The position numbers were made by a program, and so were the translations under genes. From assembly GCA_016719105.1 (NCBI GenBank), contig JADKAQ010000023.1, positions 1 through 64,000 on the forward strand: a DNA stretch of 64,000 bases, read 5' to 3'. The notes below the pieces were generated by a model. It was given only the letters and a program-made list of their open reading frames with translations. It ran no database searches and was not told where the DNA came from. How positions within the stretch are numbered: the stretch's first letter is position 1; each line of letters starts with the position of its first letter. Below are positions 53,387 through 62,276 of this stretch, piece after piece. This DNA comes from Gemmatimonadota bacterium. Its GTDB lineage: Bacteria; Gemmatimonadota; Gemmatimonadetes; Gemmatimonadales; Gemmatimonadaceae.

Positions 53387-53940
53387 GTCAGGGGGCACCG
53401 GTCGGCTCGGCGTTCCGGGTCGCCCCTCTGGGCGCGCGGCACGCGGGGCGTGCCTCCTCCCCTCCTTGTCCGTCACGCGGTCGGCGCGGGCCGACCACGG
53501 CTCTCACGCCGGGCGCGCAGGCGGATCGCCGCAAAACGCGCGACCCGTTGGGTGGCGGCCAACCTCCCTCGCCGGAGGGCGGGCGGGCGGGCGAGTATCG
53601 GCATGACCTGCGGCGCACTGAAGCGTCTGTATTGCAGCAGGTTAGGGTCCTCACATCGAGATGCATCGGCGAACTGTCGCGATTATTGACGCTGATGGCT
53701 CGGCGCCGTGCCCTTCTCCGGCCGAACGATCTGCTGCGTGGCACTTTGCCACACTCGGTTCGCATCAAGCTGCAGACTGTCAACAATCTTTACGGTGTTC
53801 AAAGTGGTGACGGGCGTCTCGTTCTGCTCGTCGAATCGGCGGATACACGCAAGGTCCGGGTTGGCAACACGCTGCCCCACTCCTTCCGACTCACGCGGAT
53901 TCGCACGCCCCGTTTTCCACTTCATGCCGAGGTAGTTCGC
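53387..53940. other. Intergenic region of lower GC before the surface-structure locus
   Basis: This is 554 bp, with its 3' half (about 53620-53940) clearly less GC-rich than the genes around it. It ends in a pyrimidine-rich leader before the first subunit ATG. No RNA gene, repeat or convincing gene was found. It should contain the promoter of the 53941-57607 operon; TTGACG at 53686-53691 lacks a clear -10 partner. Confidence 0.5.
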
Positions 53941-54513
53941 ATGCTCTCGTTCCGCAGCATTCGCCGCGCCGCCCTGCTCCTGGCCGCCACCGCCGGCGTC
54001 GCGCAGGCGCAGTCCGGGCTTCTCTCCAACACCGCCACGGTCACGATCAACGCGACCAAGCAGGCGGCGCTGTCGATCGCCATCAATTCCGGCGGTACGC
54101 AGACCATGGCCAGCCTGGCCGACAATGTGGTCAACACCTTCGCCTCGCCGGTCAACATCACCACGACGTGGGACATCAATCCGTCCGCGTCGAGCGTCAC
54201 GCTCGTGGGCTACTTCAGCAATCCGACGCAGGCGCTGGCCAACGGCACCGACTACATCGCGTCCTCGCTCGTGAAGGGGCGACTTGGGACGAGCGGCGCC
54301 TTCAATCCCTTCACCGGCGCTGTGGTGAGCGGCGGGGCGAGCTCGGTCGGTGTCGCGGGTGGTACGCTGTCGCTCTTCTCCCAGGCCATCACCGGCACGA
54401 ACAAGAAGTCGTCGCGCACCGATGACCTCTACCTGCAGATCGACCTCACGGGCCAGAGCGTCACGGCCGGGACGTACGCGGGGACGTTGAACCTGCGCGC
54501 CATCACGCAGTAG
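53941..54513 (+). CDS. Secreted pilin-like surface subunit 1
   Basis: This is an exported beta-rich protein of 190 aa with a Sec signal (AALLLAATAGVAQAQ). The mature protein starts SGLLSNTATVTINATKQ and continues with Ser/Thr/Gly/Asn-rich strands, VNITTTWDINPSASSVTLVGYFSNP and a C-terminal strand TYAGTLNLRAITQ. It shares its order and several strands with the second subunit downstream (VSITTQWDL, LVGYFSSP, RTDDLELQLDL, TYRGTLTLRALAY). With the chaperone-like gene between them, both are probably pilus-like or spore-coat-U-like subunits. Direct family assignment was not possible by eye. Confidence 0.65.
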   Translation: MLSFRSIRRAALLLAATAGVAQAQSGLLSNTATVTINATKQAALSIAINSGGTQTMASLADNVVNTFASPVNITTTWDINPSASSVTLVGYFSNPTQALANGTDYIASSLVKGRLGTSGAFNPFTGAVVSGGASSVGVAGGTLSLFSQAITGTNKKSSRTDDLYLQIDLTGQSVTAGTYAGTLNLRAITQ

Positions 54514-54544
54514 CCAGCGGCGCTTCCTTCCCCGTCGACCGACC

Positions 54545-55270
54545 ATGCGGCGATCCCTGCCTCTCGTCACCCTCCGCCGCGCCGCGCTCGCCGTGCTCGT
54601 TGCGGGGGCCGTGGCCGCCCCGTCAGGTGCACAGACCGTGCGCCCGGCGGTCGTCGAGTATGCGGTGCAGGGGCGGGGGAAGTTCGAGCTCGTGAACGAG
54701 ACGCTCTTCCCCCTCACGGTCGTGCTCGAACCCCGCGGGTTCCGCGTGGACGAGCAGGGCACGCTCTCCGACCTCCCGTTCGACTCGAGCAACGTGGAGG
54801 TGCGCCTCTCGGCGATGTCGTTCAAGATCCCGCCGTTAGGCACGTACACCGTTTCGTACGAAGCCAAGGCCAGGCGACTCCCCGCCTGGTTCATGGTCCT
54901 CTCGGCCATGACCGGGGCGCGCACGACGAGCGGACTCAACGTTCGCCTCGAACTGCCGCATGTCGTCTATCTGCTCCAAAAGGATCCGCTCCGCAAGGAA
55001 GCAGTCGCGGTGCGCGGTTTCGACTTCGACAGCGCCGGCCACAAGGCCGTGCTCGAGCTGGAGAACACGAGCCCTTCGCTGGGACGGGTGCTCGGGTCCG
55101 AGCTGAGCGTCGATGGCAAGCGGGCCACGCCCTTCGGTGGCTTCCCCCTGTTCCCGCAGAGCAAGCGCCGGGTCGAGGTGCCGTGGGATGGCGCCGAGCA
55201 CCCGGACCGCGTCGTGCTTCGCTTTGCGCACTTCACGGTCGAGGAGCGCCGCGCGGGCGCTTCGCGTTAG
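54545..55270 (+). CDS. Periplasmic PapD-like pilus chaperone
   Basis: This is an exported protein of 241 aa (signal LAVLVAGAVAAPSGAQ). The first half has the immunoglobulin-like strand pattern of pilus chaperones: FELVNETLFPLTVVLEPRGF, VEVRLSAMSFKIPPLGTYTVSYEAKA and LPAWFMVLSAMTG. A second domain follows (GHKAVLELENTSPSLGRVLG, RRVEVPWDG). It lies between two related secreted subunits, the expected genetic context. It would hold subunits in the periplasm and deliver them to the outer membrane. The stop is inside a CGTTAGGC octamer. Confidence 0.65.
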   Translation: MRRSLPLVTLRRAALAVLVAGAVAAPSGAQTVRPAVVEYAVQGRGKFELVNETLFPLTVVLEPRGFRVDEQGTLSDLPFDSSNVEVRLSAMSFKIPPLGTYTVSYEAKARRLPAWFMVLSAMTGARTTSGLNVRLELPHVVYLLQKDPLRKEAVAVRGFDFDSAGHKAVLELENTSPSLGRVLGSELSVDGKRATPFGGFPLFPQSKRRVEVPWDGAEHPDRVVLRFAHFTVEERRAGASR

Positions 55271-55285
55271 GCGCGAGACGGCGGC

Positions 55286-55927
55286 ATGACGCGCGTGCCG
55301 TTCGTGAGCCGGCGGTGGCGCCCGCGCCGATGGGGGATGGCCGTGCTGAGCGTCCTGGCGGCGGGCCCGCTGCACGCGCAGGTGAGCACCATCGCCACCA
55401 CGCCGCCCACGCTCTCACCGGTCGGGATCTGGCAGAGTTCGGCCAACGCGCCCGCCGGTGGGCCGAGCGCGATGGCGAACACCCTGAGCCTGCGCATCAA
55501 CACCGGGGCAACGCAGATCCTCACCGCCCTGGTGGACAACACCATCAATCGCTTCCCCACGCCGGTCAGCATCACCACCCAGTGGGACCTGGCCACGCTG
55601 ATCACGGCCGTCGACCTCGTGGGCTACTTCTCCTCGCCCACGGCGGCGCTCAGCGCCCCGGGCTCGGACATCCCGTCGAGCCGCGTCCAGGCGCGCATGT
55701 CGAGCGGTCGGCCCACCGCGTTCACGTCGTTCACCGGCGCGCCGGTCGGCGGTGTCGGAACGCCTGGGGCGACGTTGCACCTGTTCCGCCAGCTGGTCAT
55801 CGCGCCGTTCAACGGCGTGGGCCAGCGGACGGACGACCTCGAGTTGCAGCTGGACCTTCGCGGCCTTCCCAACCTGCCGTCCGGGACGTATCGCGGCACG
55901 CTCACGCTGCGCGCGCTGGCGTACTAA
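55286..55927 (+). CDS. Secreted pilin-like surface subunit 2
   Basis: This is an exported protein of 213 aa with a signal peptide (AVLSVLAAGPLHAQ). It is a paralogue of the subunit encoded at 53941: it shares NTLSLRINTGATQ, the block VSITTQWDLATLITAVDLVGYFSSP, the GQRTDDLELQLDLRGL strand and the terminal strand TYRGTLTLRALAY. The mature N-terminus differs, as expected if one is a major and the other a tip or adaptor subunit. It is 15 bp after the chaperone gene and 2 bp before the outer-membrane gene. Confidence 0.65.
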   Translation: MTRVPFVSRRWRPRRWGMAVLSVLAAGPLHAQVSTIATTPPTLSPVGIWQSSANAPAGGPSAMANTLSLRINTGATQILTALVDNTINRFPTPVSITTQWDLATLITAVDLVGYFSSPTAALSAPGSDIPSSRVQARMSSGRPTAFTSFTGAPVGGVGTPGATLHLFRQLVIAPFNGVGQRTDDLELQLDLRGLPNLPSGTYRGTLTLRALAY

Positions 55928-55929
55928 CG

Positions 55930-57607
55930 ATGCCGCCGACCCCGCGTCGTCACCCTCGCGCCCTCCTCGTGATGCCGGGCCGCGTGCCGGTGCGCGTGCT
56001 GGGCCTGGCCCTGGGCCTCGCGTTGGCGACGCGCCCTGCGGCGGCGCAGGTCTTCCAGCTGCAGGGGGGCGGGTCGTCGCTCTTCGAGGGATACGGCGGT
56101 GTGCTCCAGCGTCTGGGGCAACGGGTACGAAGGGTCGCTGGGGATCGGGTACCTCGACGGGATCCGCCTCGGGTGGTCGGCCCGTCGCCTCCTCGCCGGG
56201 CGCGACACGCTGCGACTCGGCAACGATGCCCTCCCCTTTCACCTCGAGACCGACGTCTTCGGCGGCGGGAGCGCGATCCTCGCACAGGGGGCGTCGCTGC
56301 AGCGCCGCCGCGGGCGCACCACCCTCCAGGCCTTTGGCGGCGCCAGCGCGAATGCGGTCGCGGCGCCGTACTTCGCCTCCAACACGCCGTCCCGGGCCAT
56401 GGCCTATGTGCGCGCGCAGTACGACGTGCGCCGCAACCTGTCGGTCATGGGGCACGCCGTGGCCACCAATCGGCAGACGGTCCTCGGATCGGTCCGCTGG
56501 GTACCAGCGTTAGGCGTGACGACCGGTGCGACCGCGGGCATCGGCAGTGACGCGCCCTATGCCGCCGCCTCACTCGACGCGCGCACGTCGCGCCTCGACG
56601 TCAGGGCGGTCTACGCGGCCATGGGCAACGGCTTCCGGCGCGCCTCGGCCCCGATGCCGCTCCAGAGCGAGCTGGAACGCGAGAACATCCTCCTGACGTG
56701 GCGCGCGCTCCCCGCCCTCACGCTCTCGGCCGGACGCCAGCACTTTCGACAGGACTCCGCCTTTCGCGGCCTGCCGCAGCGGGCGGAGCTGAACCAGGTC
56801 TCGGCCAACGCCACGCTGTTCGGCACGACGGTGTCATCGGGGTGGTACTTCTCGCGCGCGGGCGGGATGCGCAACCTCAGTTCATCGCTCAGTGCCCGCC
56901 GAGATCTCAGCCCCCGGATGCAGGGCGAATTCTACCTCCTGCGCGTCCTCGAGCCGGAGCCCTCGCGCATCACGACGCCGGTGCTCCTCCTTCGCGAGAG
57001 CATCACCCCCAAGCTGTCGCTCCTGCAGGTCATCACGCGGGAGCGTGGGCGAACCTCGGTGAGCTTCGGCGGCACGGTCAATACGGGCCTCACCTCGGTG
57101 TCGCTCGACTACCAGGTGGCCCACTCGCCCTACCTCACGACGAACCCGTTCGTCCAGTCGATCGGCCTCAACGCCCGGGTGCAGGTCGGCAGCTACGCAC
57201 TCACGTTAGGCAGCTTCGTGACGCCGGATGGCAAGGTGCACTACTCGGCGCAAGGGAGCACGTTCTTTTATCGGGGCCTCACCAATCTCGCTGGGCCGCT
57301 CGCCGGCAACGCGGGCGGGCGCGTGGACCGCTTCGTCATCACGGGACGTGTGGTCGACGAGGCCGGTGCGCCCGTCGAGGGGGCGGCGGTGGAGATCGGA
57401 TCCGAGGTGCTCTACACCGACTCGCGCGGCCGCTTCTTTCACCGGCGCCCAGTGACCAAAGCGCTCCCGGTGCGCGTCGTCCTCGATGACTTCCTCGTGG
57501 CTGGGAAGTTCGAGGTGGTCCAGGCTCCACGCATGGCGACACCGACGCGCGACGAGCGAGCCAGCGCCCTCACCATCGTCGTTCGCCGCGTCACGTCGCG
57601 GCCGTGA
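55930..57607 (+). CDS. Outer-membrane usher-like beta-barrel protein (one frameshift)
   Basis: This protein has a signal peptide (VLGLALGLALATRPAAAQV) and about 480 residues of amphipathic strands (e.g. GNGYEGSLGIGYLDGIRLGW, NILLTWRALPALTLSAGRQHF, VSSGWYFSRAGGMRNLSSSL, SVSFGGTVNTGLTSVSLDYQV). It ends in a carboxypeptidase-regulatory-like beta domain (GRVVDEAGAPVEGAAVEIGSEVLYTDSRGRFF). The N-terminal 55 residues are in another frame; one indel near 56098 joins EGYGG to SSVWGNGYEG. It takes the place of an usher next to subunits and a chaperone, and ushers also end in small beta domains, but no classical usher signature was found. Confidence 0.6.
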
Positions 57608-57698
57608 TGCGCCGCCCGGTACGTCACCGCGGGCGATCCCCGCGGGCGATCACTCGCGAGCGGCGGTACACGCGACGGGGTGGGGCGCCACGGAGCGC

Positions 57699-58310
57699 CT
57701 AACGCGGCGGGATGACGATCTCGCCGGGCAGGTCCACTTCCGCGAGAGCTACGTCGCGCGGCACGAGCCGGAATCGTACGCGCCATGTCCCGCCCGGCAG
57801 CGTACCTCCACCGGGGGCCAGCGCGCGGACGCGCATCGTGTTCCCGGGCGCGACGCGCCCCCACTCCGCTCCGAGCGGATCGAGCGACCCGTCGGACGCA
57901 CGGACATAGAGTGCGGCGCCCGGCGCGGGCGCGTGCTCCAGCCTGACCTCGATGCGGTCGACGTCGAACGGCGCGCCCGGGATCTGGATCGACGCATCAA
58001 CCACCGAGTCGCTGCGGCGAACGGCCGCGGTGCCAGCGCGCAGGTGTGCCGGCGCAGTGACCGTGAGGGAAATGCTCGCCGAATTCGAGCGCAGCCCCTG
58101 CCCCCAGGCAAGGCGCGGCAGGATGAGGGCGAGGGCGAGTGTCCCCAACGCCACGAGCCACCACCGGCGTCCCCCTTCCCACTGCGCGGCGCGCGGCGCT
58201 CCTCGACCGCGCGGCCTCACGCGAGGCGGGACGCGACGAGCGCGACCGCCTCCCCCGTGACCAGGGCCCCCGGCGCCCGGTGTTCCGCTCCACGACGAGT
58301 GTCTGTCCAT
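57699..58310 (-). CDS. Exported beta-rich protein of the surface locus, unknown function
   Basis: This is a protein of about 203 aa from ATG 58310 (ATG 58388 would add 26 residues). A long basic Gly/Pro/Arg-rich N-region precedes a signal or anchor helix (WWLVALGTLALALILPRLAWGQG). The mature part begins RSNSASISLTVTAPAHLRAG, similar in style to the start of the subunits at 53941, and continues as beta strands (GAPFDVDRIEVRLEHAP, GGTWRVRFRLVPRD). It is convergent with the usher-like gene, 91 bp away. It may be another structural or tip component. Confidence 0.5.
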   Translation of the reverse strand: MDRHSSWSGTPGAGGPGHGGGGRARRVPPRVRPRGRGAPRAAQWEGGRRWWLVALGTLALALILPRLAWGQGLRSNSASISLTVTAPAHLRAGTAAVRRSDSVVDASIQIPGAPFDVDRIEVRLEHAPAPGAALYVRASDGSLDPLGAEWGRVAPGNTMRVRALAPGGGTLPGGTWRVRFRLVPRDVALAEVDLPGEIVIPPR

Positions 58311-58394
58311 GGTCCCGAGTCTCGGCTCCGATGGGGGAGGAACTTGACTCGTGACAGCCGTCACGTCGAGCGATGAGACCGCCGGCAACCCCGC

Positions 58395-59390
58395 TCAGGC
58401 GCGGCGCGTTTCTCCGTGCGCGAGATGCCAGTACGCGCGCTCGAGCAGCGCTGCCGCCGCCCAGGCGGCGCGCGCACGCCGTGGCGGTTCGTCCATCGGT
58501 TCGTCGGTCAGCTTGAAGGTCCCCCAGTGCATGGGGACCATCGCCGTGCGATTCGCGCTCTCGTGTGGTGCGCAGAGGTCGAGGTAGGCCTGCACCCCTT
58601 CCTCCGCGTTCATGTGGACGTCCTGCATGAACCATCGGGGGTCGTACGCCCCGATGGGCAGCAGGGCCACGTCGAAGGGGCCGTGGCGTTCGCCGATGCG
58701 CGTGAACTCCGGGTGATAGGCCGAATCCCCGCCGAAGTACACGCGTCGCGATGGGCCGAGGATGCTCCACGAGCACCAGAGCGTGGCGCCCCGGTCGCGA
58801 ATGCCCCTGGCGCTGAAGTGGCGCGCCGGCGCGCAGGCGATGCGCATGGCGCCTAACGATGCCTCGTCCCACCAGTCCATCTCATGCACGCGCGCCGCCC
58901 CGCGCGCGCCGAGGAACCGGGCCACGCCTAACGGGACGAACCAGGCGGCGTCGGGATAGCGACGCGCCAGGCGACGCACGGTGCGGTCGTCGAGGTGATC
59001 GTAGTGATTGTGCGAGATGAGGACCGCATCGATGGGCGGGAGCGCCTCGAACGGTACCCCGGGGGGCACCCAGCGCCGTGGGCCGAGGATAGGGAGGGGC
59101 GATGCCCGATCGCTCCACATCGGATCGGTGAGGAGGTTCACCCCATCCAGCTGCACGAGGAAGCTCGCGTGCCCGACCCAGGTCACCGCCACCTGCGGTG
59201 ACACGACGCGCGCCGGGTGCGCGGGGAGTGCGCGCGGGAAGACCTCCGGCGACGGATCGCGCGGGCGTGGGCGCGTCAGTCGCTCCCACACCATCCAGCG
59301 CAACAGGTCGCGCATGCTTCGCGCCCCGTCGCCCCCGGGCCACGGATTGCGAAATCCGCCGCCGGGGCGGTGATGCCTGGGAAGCGACAT
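58395..59390 (-). CDS. Metallo-beta-lactamase-fold hydrolase (NAPE-PLD-like)
   Basis: This is a cytosolic MBL-fold enzyme of 331 aa. The metal motif ISHNHYDHLD (HxHxDH) is intact, with further ligands in APARHFSARG, YFGGDSAYHPEF and VPMHWGTFKL. The N-terminus SLPRHHRPGGGFRNPWPG and VTWVGHASFLVQLDGVNLLTDP are typical of the N-acyl-phosphatidylethanolamine phospholipase D-like/UlaG-like branch. The substrate in bacteria is unknown. ATG 59390 begins the conserved N-terminus. Confidence 0.88.
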   Translation of the reverse strand: MSLPRHHRPGGGFRNPWPGGDGARSMRDLLRWMVWERLTRPRPRDPSPEVFPRALPAHPARVVSPQVAVTWVGHASFLVQLDGVNLLTDPMWSDRASPLPILGPRRWVPPGVPFEALPPIDAVLISHNHYDHLDDRTVRRLARRYPDAAWFVPLGVARFLGARGAARVHEMDWWDEASLGAMRIACAPARHFSARGIRDRGATLWCSWSILGPSRRVYFGGDSAYHPEFTRIGERHGPFDVALLPIGAYDPRWFMQDVHMNAEEGVQAYLDLCAPHESANRTAMVPMHWGTFKLTDEPMDEPPRRARAAWAAAALLERAYWHLAHGETRRA

Positions 59391-59643
59391 GAAGCGGTGG
59401 CGGGGATGGACAGGGGGACGTCTCGCCGGCGCACGCGCCGCGCCGTCGCTGAATCCTCGCACCGTGCTGGCGCCGCCTCAACTCCCGCCCCGCACGAGGC
59501 ACGAACCCGCGACCGCTCCTGCGTTGGTTGGCGGGGGTCCCGTCGCTCCTTACATTCCGCGGTCCCACCGGCGGATCTCCCCTTCCGGAGCCGCGCGCCC
59601 GCGCCGCGCCGTCGTGGGTGACGCGATCCCCACCGAGGTTGCC

Positions 59644-59922
59644 ATGCCCGACATCTCCTGCTCCCGCTGTGGCCAGACCCGCGCCGGCTTCGAACGCGCG
59701 CCCTTTCCCGGCGCCATCGGCACCCGCATCGTGGCCGAGGTCTGCCAGGCTTGCTGGGGTGATTGGCTCAAGCAGCAGACGATGCTGATCAATCACTACG
59801 GGCTCAACGTGATGGACCCGCAGGCCCGCAGCTTCCTCACCAAGAACATGCAGGCCTTCCTCTTCAAGGCCGGGGATGGCGAGGACGTCGACACGACCAA
59901 GAAGGGCACGATCACGTGGTGA
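59644..59922 (+). CDS. yggX: YggX-like Fe(II)-trafficking/oxidative protection protein with Cys4 site
   Basis: This is a small cytosolic protein of 92 aa of the YggX family, linked to protection of Fe-S clusters from oxidation. Family blocks are PFPGAIGTRIVAEV, WLKQQTMLINHYGLNVMDPQARSFL and MQAFLF. Unlike E. coli YggX it carries two CxxC pairs (Cys6/Cys9 in CSRCG and Cys34/Cys37 in CQAC), which could bind Zn or Fe. The stop overlaps the GTG start of the GH3 gene by 4 nt. Confidence 0.85.
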   Translation: MPDISCSRCGQTRAGFERAPFPGAIGTRIVAEVCQACWGDWLKQQTMLINHYGLNVMDPQARSFLTKNMQAFLFKAGDGEDVDTTKKGTITW

Positions 59923-61885
59923 GCGGGCGCCACGTCGTCGCTGGCGCCTTGCTGCTGACGGCGTGCGGCGGCGGGCTTTCCCCCGCGCCGACCCCTGCGC
60001 CAGTGGCCACGCCGGCGCCAGTCGCCGCGCCGGCGCCAGTGGCCACGCCGGCGCCAGTCGCCGCGCCGGCGCCAGTCAGCGCCACGGTCCCTGACCGTCC
60101 CCCCGCGACCGTCCCCCCGCTCAGGGGGCGCCGCCCCCCACCGCCGCGCCATCGGGACTCGCCGAGCTCTCCCCGCCGCAGCGCCCGGCGGCCGAGCAGA
60201 GCGATCTGGCCTGGGCCGATTCAGTCCTGCTCACCCTGCCGGTGCGTGACAAGGTCGCGCAACTGGTCTGGCCATGGATCCTCGGCGACTACGTCGCGAC
60301 GTCGAGCGCGGAGTGGACGCGCGTGGCGAAGCTGGTGACCGAGCAGCATGTCGGCGGCATCATCATTTCGGTCGGGTCACCGACCGACGTGGCGGTAAAG
60401 CTCAACGCGCTGCAGCGCCTGAGTGCGCTCCCGCTCCTCGCGAGTGCCGATCTCGAGACCGGCGCCGGCTTCCGATTCCGCGGCGGCTACTTCCTTCCGA
60501 ATGCCATCGACCTCGGGGGGGCGACGAGCTTTCCGTGGCAGATGGCGCTCGGGGCCATTGGCGACACCACCCTCGCCTACGAGTACGGACGCATCACCGC
60601 GGAGGAATCGCGGGCGTTAGGCGTCCACATCGCGTACGGCCCGGTGCTCGACGTCAACAACAACCCGGCCAACCCGGTCATCGGGGCGCGCTCGTTCTCC
60701 GAGGACCCGGCGCTCACCGCGCGCCTCGGGATCGCCGTGACGCGCGGCATTCAGGACCATGGGATGCTGGCCACCGGGAAGCACTTTCCCGGGCATGGTG
60801 ACACCGAGACCAACTCGCACCTCGCCCTCGCCACGGTCACCGCCACGCGCGCGCGACTCGATTCCGTCGAACTGGTGCCGTTCAAGGCGGTGATCGGTGC
60901 GGGAATCGGCGGCATCATGACGTTTCACGGCTTCCTGCCGGCGCTCGACTCGGCCCAGGTGCCGGCCACCCTGTCGCCGGCGGTGATGACGTCGCTGCTG
61001 CGCGACCAACTGCGCTTCGACGGCCTCCTGATCTCCGACGCGATGGACATGGCCGGCGTGGTGCAACGGTTTGGTGCCGACGAGGCCGCGAAACGCGCCA
61101 TCGCCGCGGGCAATGACATCCTGCTCATGCCGGCCGACATCCCGGGAACGATCGACGCCGTTCTCGCCGGGATCACCGAGGGACGCTACGACGAGAGCCG
61201 CATCGACGCCTCCGCGCGTCGCGTCCTCGCGCTCAAGCATCGCTTCGACCTGCACACGACGCGCGTTGTGGATGTCGAACGCGTGCGCAGCGTCGTGGGG
61301 AGCGATGCGAACATCGCCGTCGCGAATACGATTGCCTCGCGTGCCTTCGTGCTGGCGAGGGACTCGTCGTCGCTCGTCCCATTCGCGCGAGACGGACGCC
61401 GGCCGCGCGTCCTGTCGGTGTCGTATGCGCGGCGCTCGGATCTTGGCGCCGGCGTCGCATTCAATGCCCAACTTCGCGGTGGCGTGCGCTCGCTGAGTAC
61501 CGCGTTCGTGAACGCCGATGACGCGGCGCCGAATTACGCGCCCTTGCTCGCCGAGGCGGCGAAAGCGGATGTCGTGGTGGTCGGTTCGTACGTGAACATC
61601 ACCTCGGAGACGGCGACGGCGACTGCTCCGCGCGCCTTCGTCGAATTCGTCGAGGCACTGCAGAAGCGCCGGGCCAAGGTGATCGTCGTGTCCTACGGCA
61701 CGCCGTACCTCTTGATGCAGGTGCCGACGGTCGGGACGTATGCGATTGCGTGGGGCGGGAGTCCGGCCTCGCAGCGCGCGGCCGCGCGTGCACTCCTCGG
61801 GACGCAACCGATCACCGCGCGACTGCCGATCTCGATTCCGCCCTTGCTGCCGTTTGGCGCCGGCGAGCGTCGTGTCAGGCCGTAA
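59919..61885 (+). CDS. GH3 beta-N-acetylhexosaminidase-like lipoprotein (one frameshift)
   Basis: This is an exported glycosidase. GTG 59919 starts a lipoprotein signal (GALLLTACGGG) followed by a Pro/Ala/Val repeat linker. The catalytic domain (from about 60150) is in another frame, with the change in the G/C homopolymers near 60110-60145. The GH3 features are DKVAQLVWPWILGDY, GPVLDVNNNPANPVIGARSF, the KHFPGHG signature with DTETNSHLAL, and the nucleophile Asp in LLISDAMDMAGV. The motif order matches NagZ-like beta-N-acetylhexosaminidases used in peptidoglycan turnover, plus a C-terminal GH3_C-like region. Confidence 0.85.
59997..60080 (+). repeat. 18-bp tandem repeats encoding a Pro-Ala-Val linker
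   Basis: Four and a half units of the type GCGCCAGTSGCCRCGCCG alternate two sub-types (so a 36-bp higher-order unit). They encode A-P-V-A-T/A-P repeats between the lipoprotein Cys and the GH3 domain, a periplasmic spacer that could vary in length by slippage. Confidence 0.85.
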
Positions 61886-62171
61886 CGTGCGTCGCGGCCT
61901 CACGTGAGGCGTTGATCGAGGTGGTGCGGTGTTGGCGAACTGTCGCGATGCGTCGCGTATCGTCGCCTACGCCTCGCGTTTGCATGGTCTTCGCATTGCT
62001 CCCACGTTCAGATCGCGCGCGTGACATGTGTACTGCCCGCGTGTATCCAATGGCGATGGCGCGCAATGGCGCAATGGCGCGCAATGGCGCGATGTGATGC
62101 GCGATGATCGCGCGAGTTGATGCGCGCGAATGTCGAGCGCATGGAGCATGTGTGGCGGTGTTGCACGTGCG
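61886..62171. other. Intergenic region with short direct repeats
   Basis: This is noncoding sequence of lower GC than the flanks. AATGGCGC(GC) is repeated four times at about 62057-62092, followed by GATGCGCG-rich sequence. No gene, RNA or terminator was recognised. Confidence 0.5.
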
Positions 62172-62200
62172 TTGACGTCGCGACGGAGTGCCCCTACAAT
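62172..62200 (+). promoter_or_regulatory. Upstream promoter P1 of the NrtR-like gene
   Basis: TTGACG (62172-62177) and TACAAT (62195-62200) are 17 bp apart, a strong vegetative-type match. Its start point falls just before the palindrome at 62211-62236. Confidence 0.7.
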
Positions 62201-62210
62201 GACCGGAGGC

Positions 62211-62236
62211 GGCGATCACACGATGGTGTGATCGCC
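62211..62236 (+). promoter_or_regulatory. Perfect palindrome at the P1 start point
   Basis: GGCGATCACAC and GTGTGATCGCC are 11-bp arms around GATG. No U-tract follows, so an operator or 5' RNA hairpin is more likely than a terminator. Confidence 0.65.
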
Positions 62237-62238
62237 CC

Positions 62239-62268
62239 TTGACTTTAGTATCGTACCGGCACTAATTC
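62239..62268 (+). promoter_or_regulatory. Promoter P2 with inverted-repeat operator
   Basis: TTGACT (62239-62244) and TAATTC (62263-62268) are 18 bp apart. TTAGT and ACTAA, 11 bp apart, lie inside the spacer and -10 box, a good site for self-repression. The ATG is 8 nt beyond the -10 box. Confidence 0.6.
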
Positions 62269-62276
62269 GGCCGGTC

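Noticed and set aside
53387..53940. Possible gene in the lower-GC stretch before the surface locus
   Set aside because: A frame runs through it into the first subunit, but the translation is not protein-like before the signal peptide at 53941.
53668..61949. GGCGAACTGTCGCGAT shared at 53668-53683 and 61934-61949
   Set aside because: A 16-bp match is expected several times by chance in 64 kb of skewed composition. No symmetry or shared context was found.
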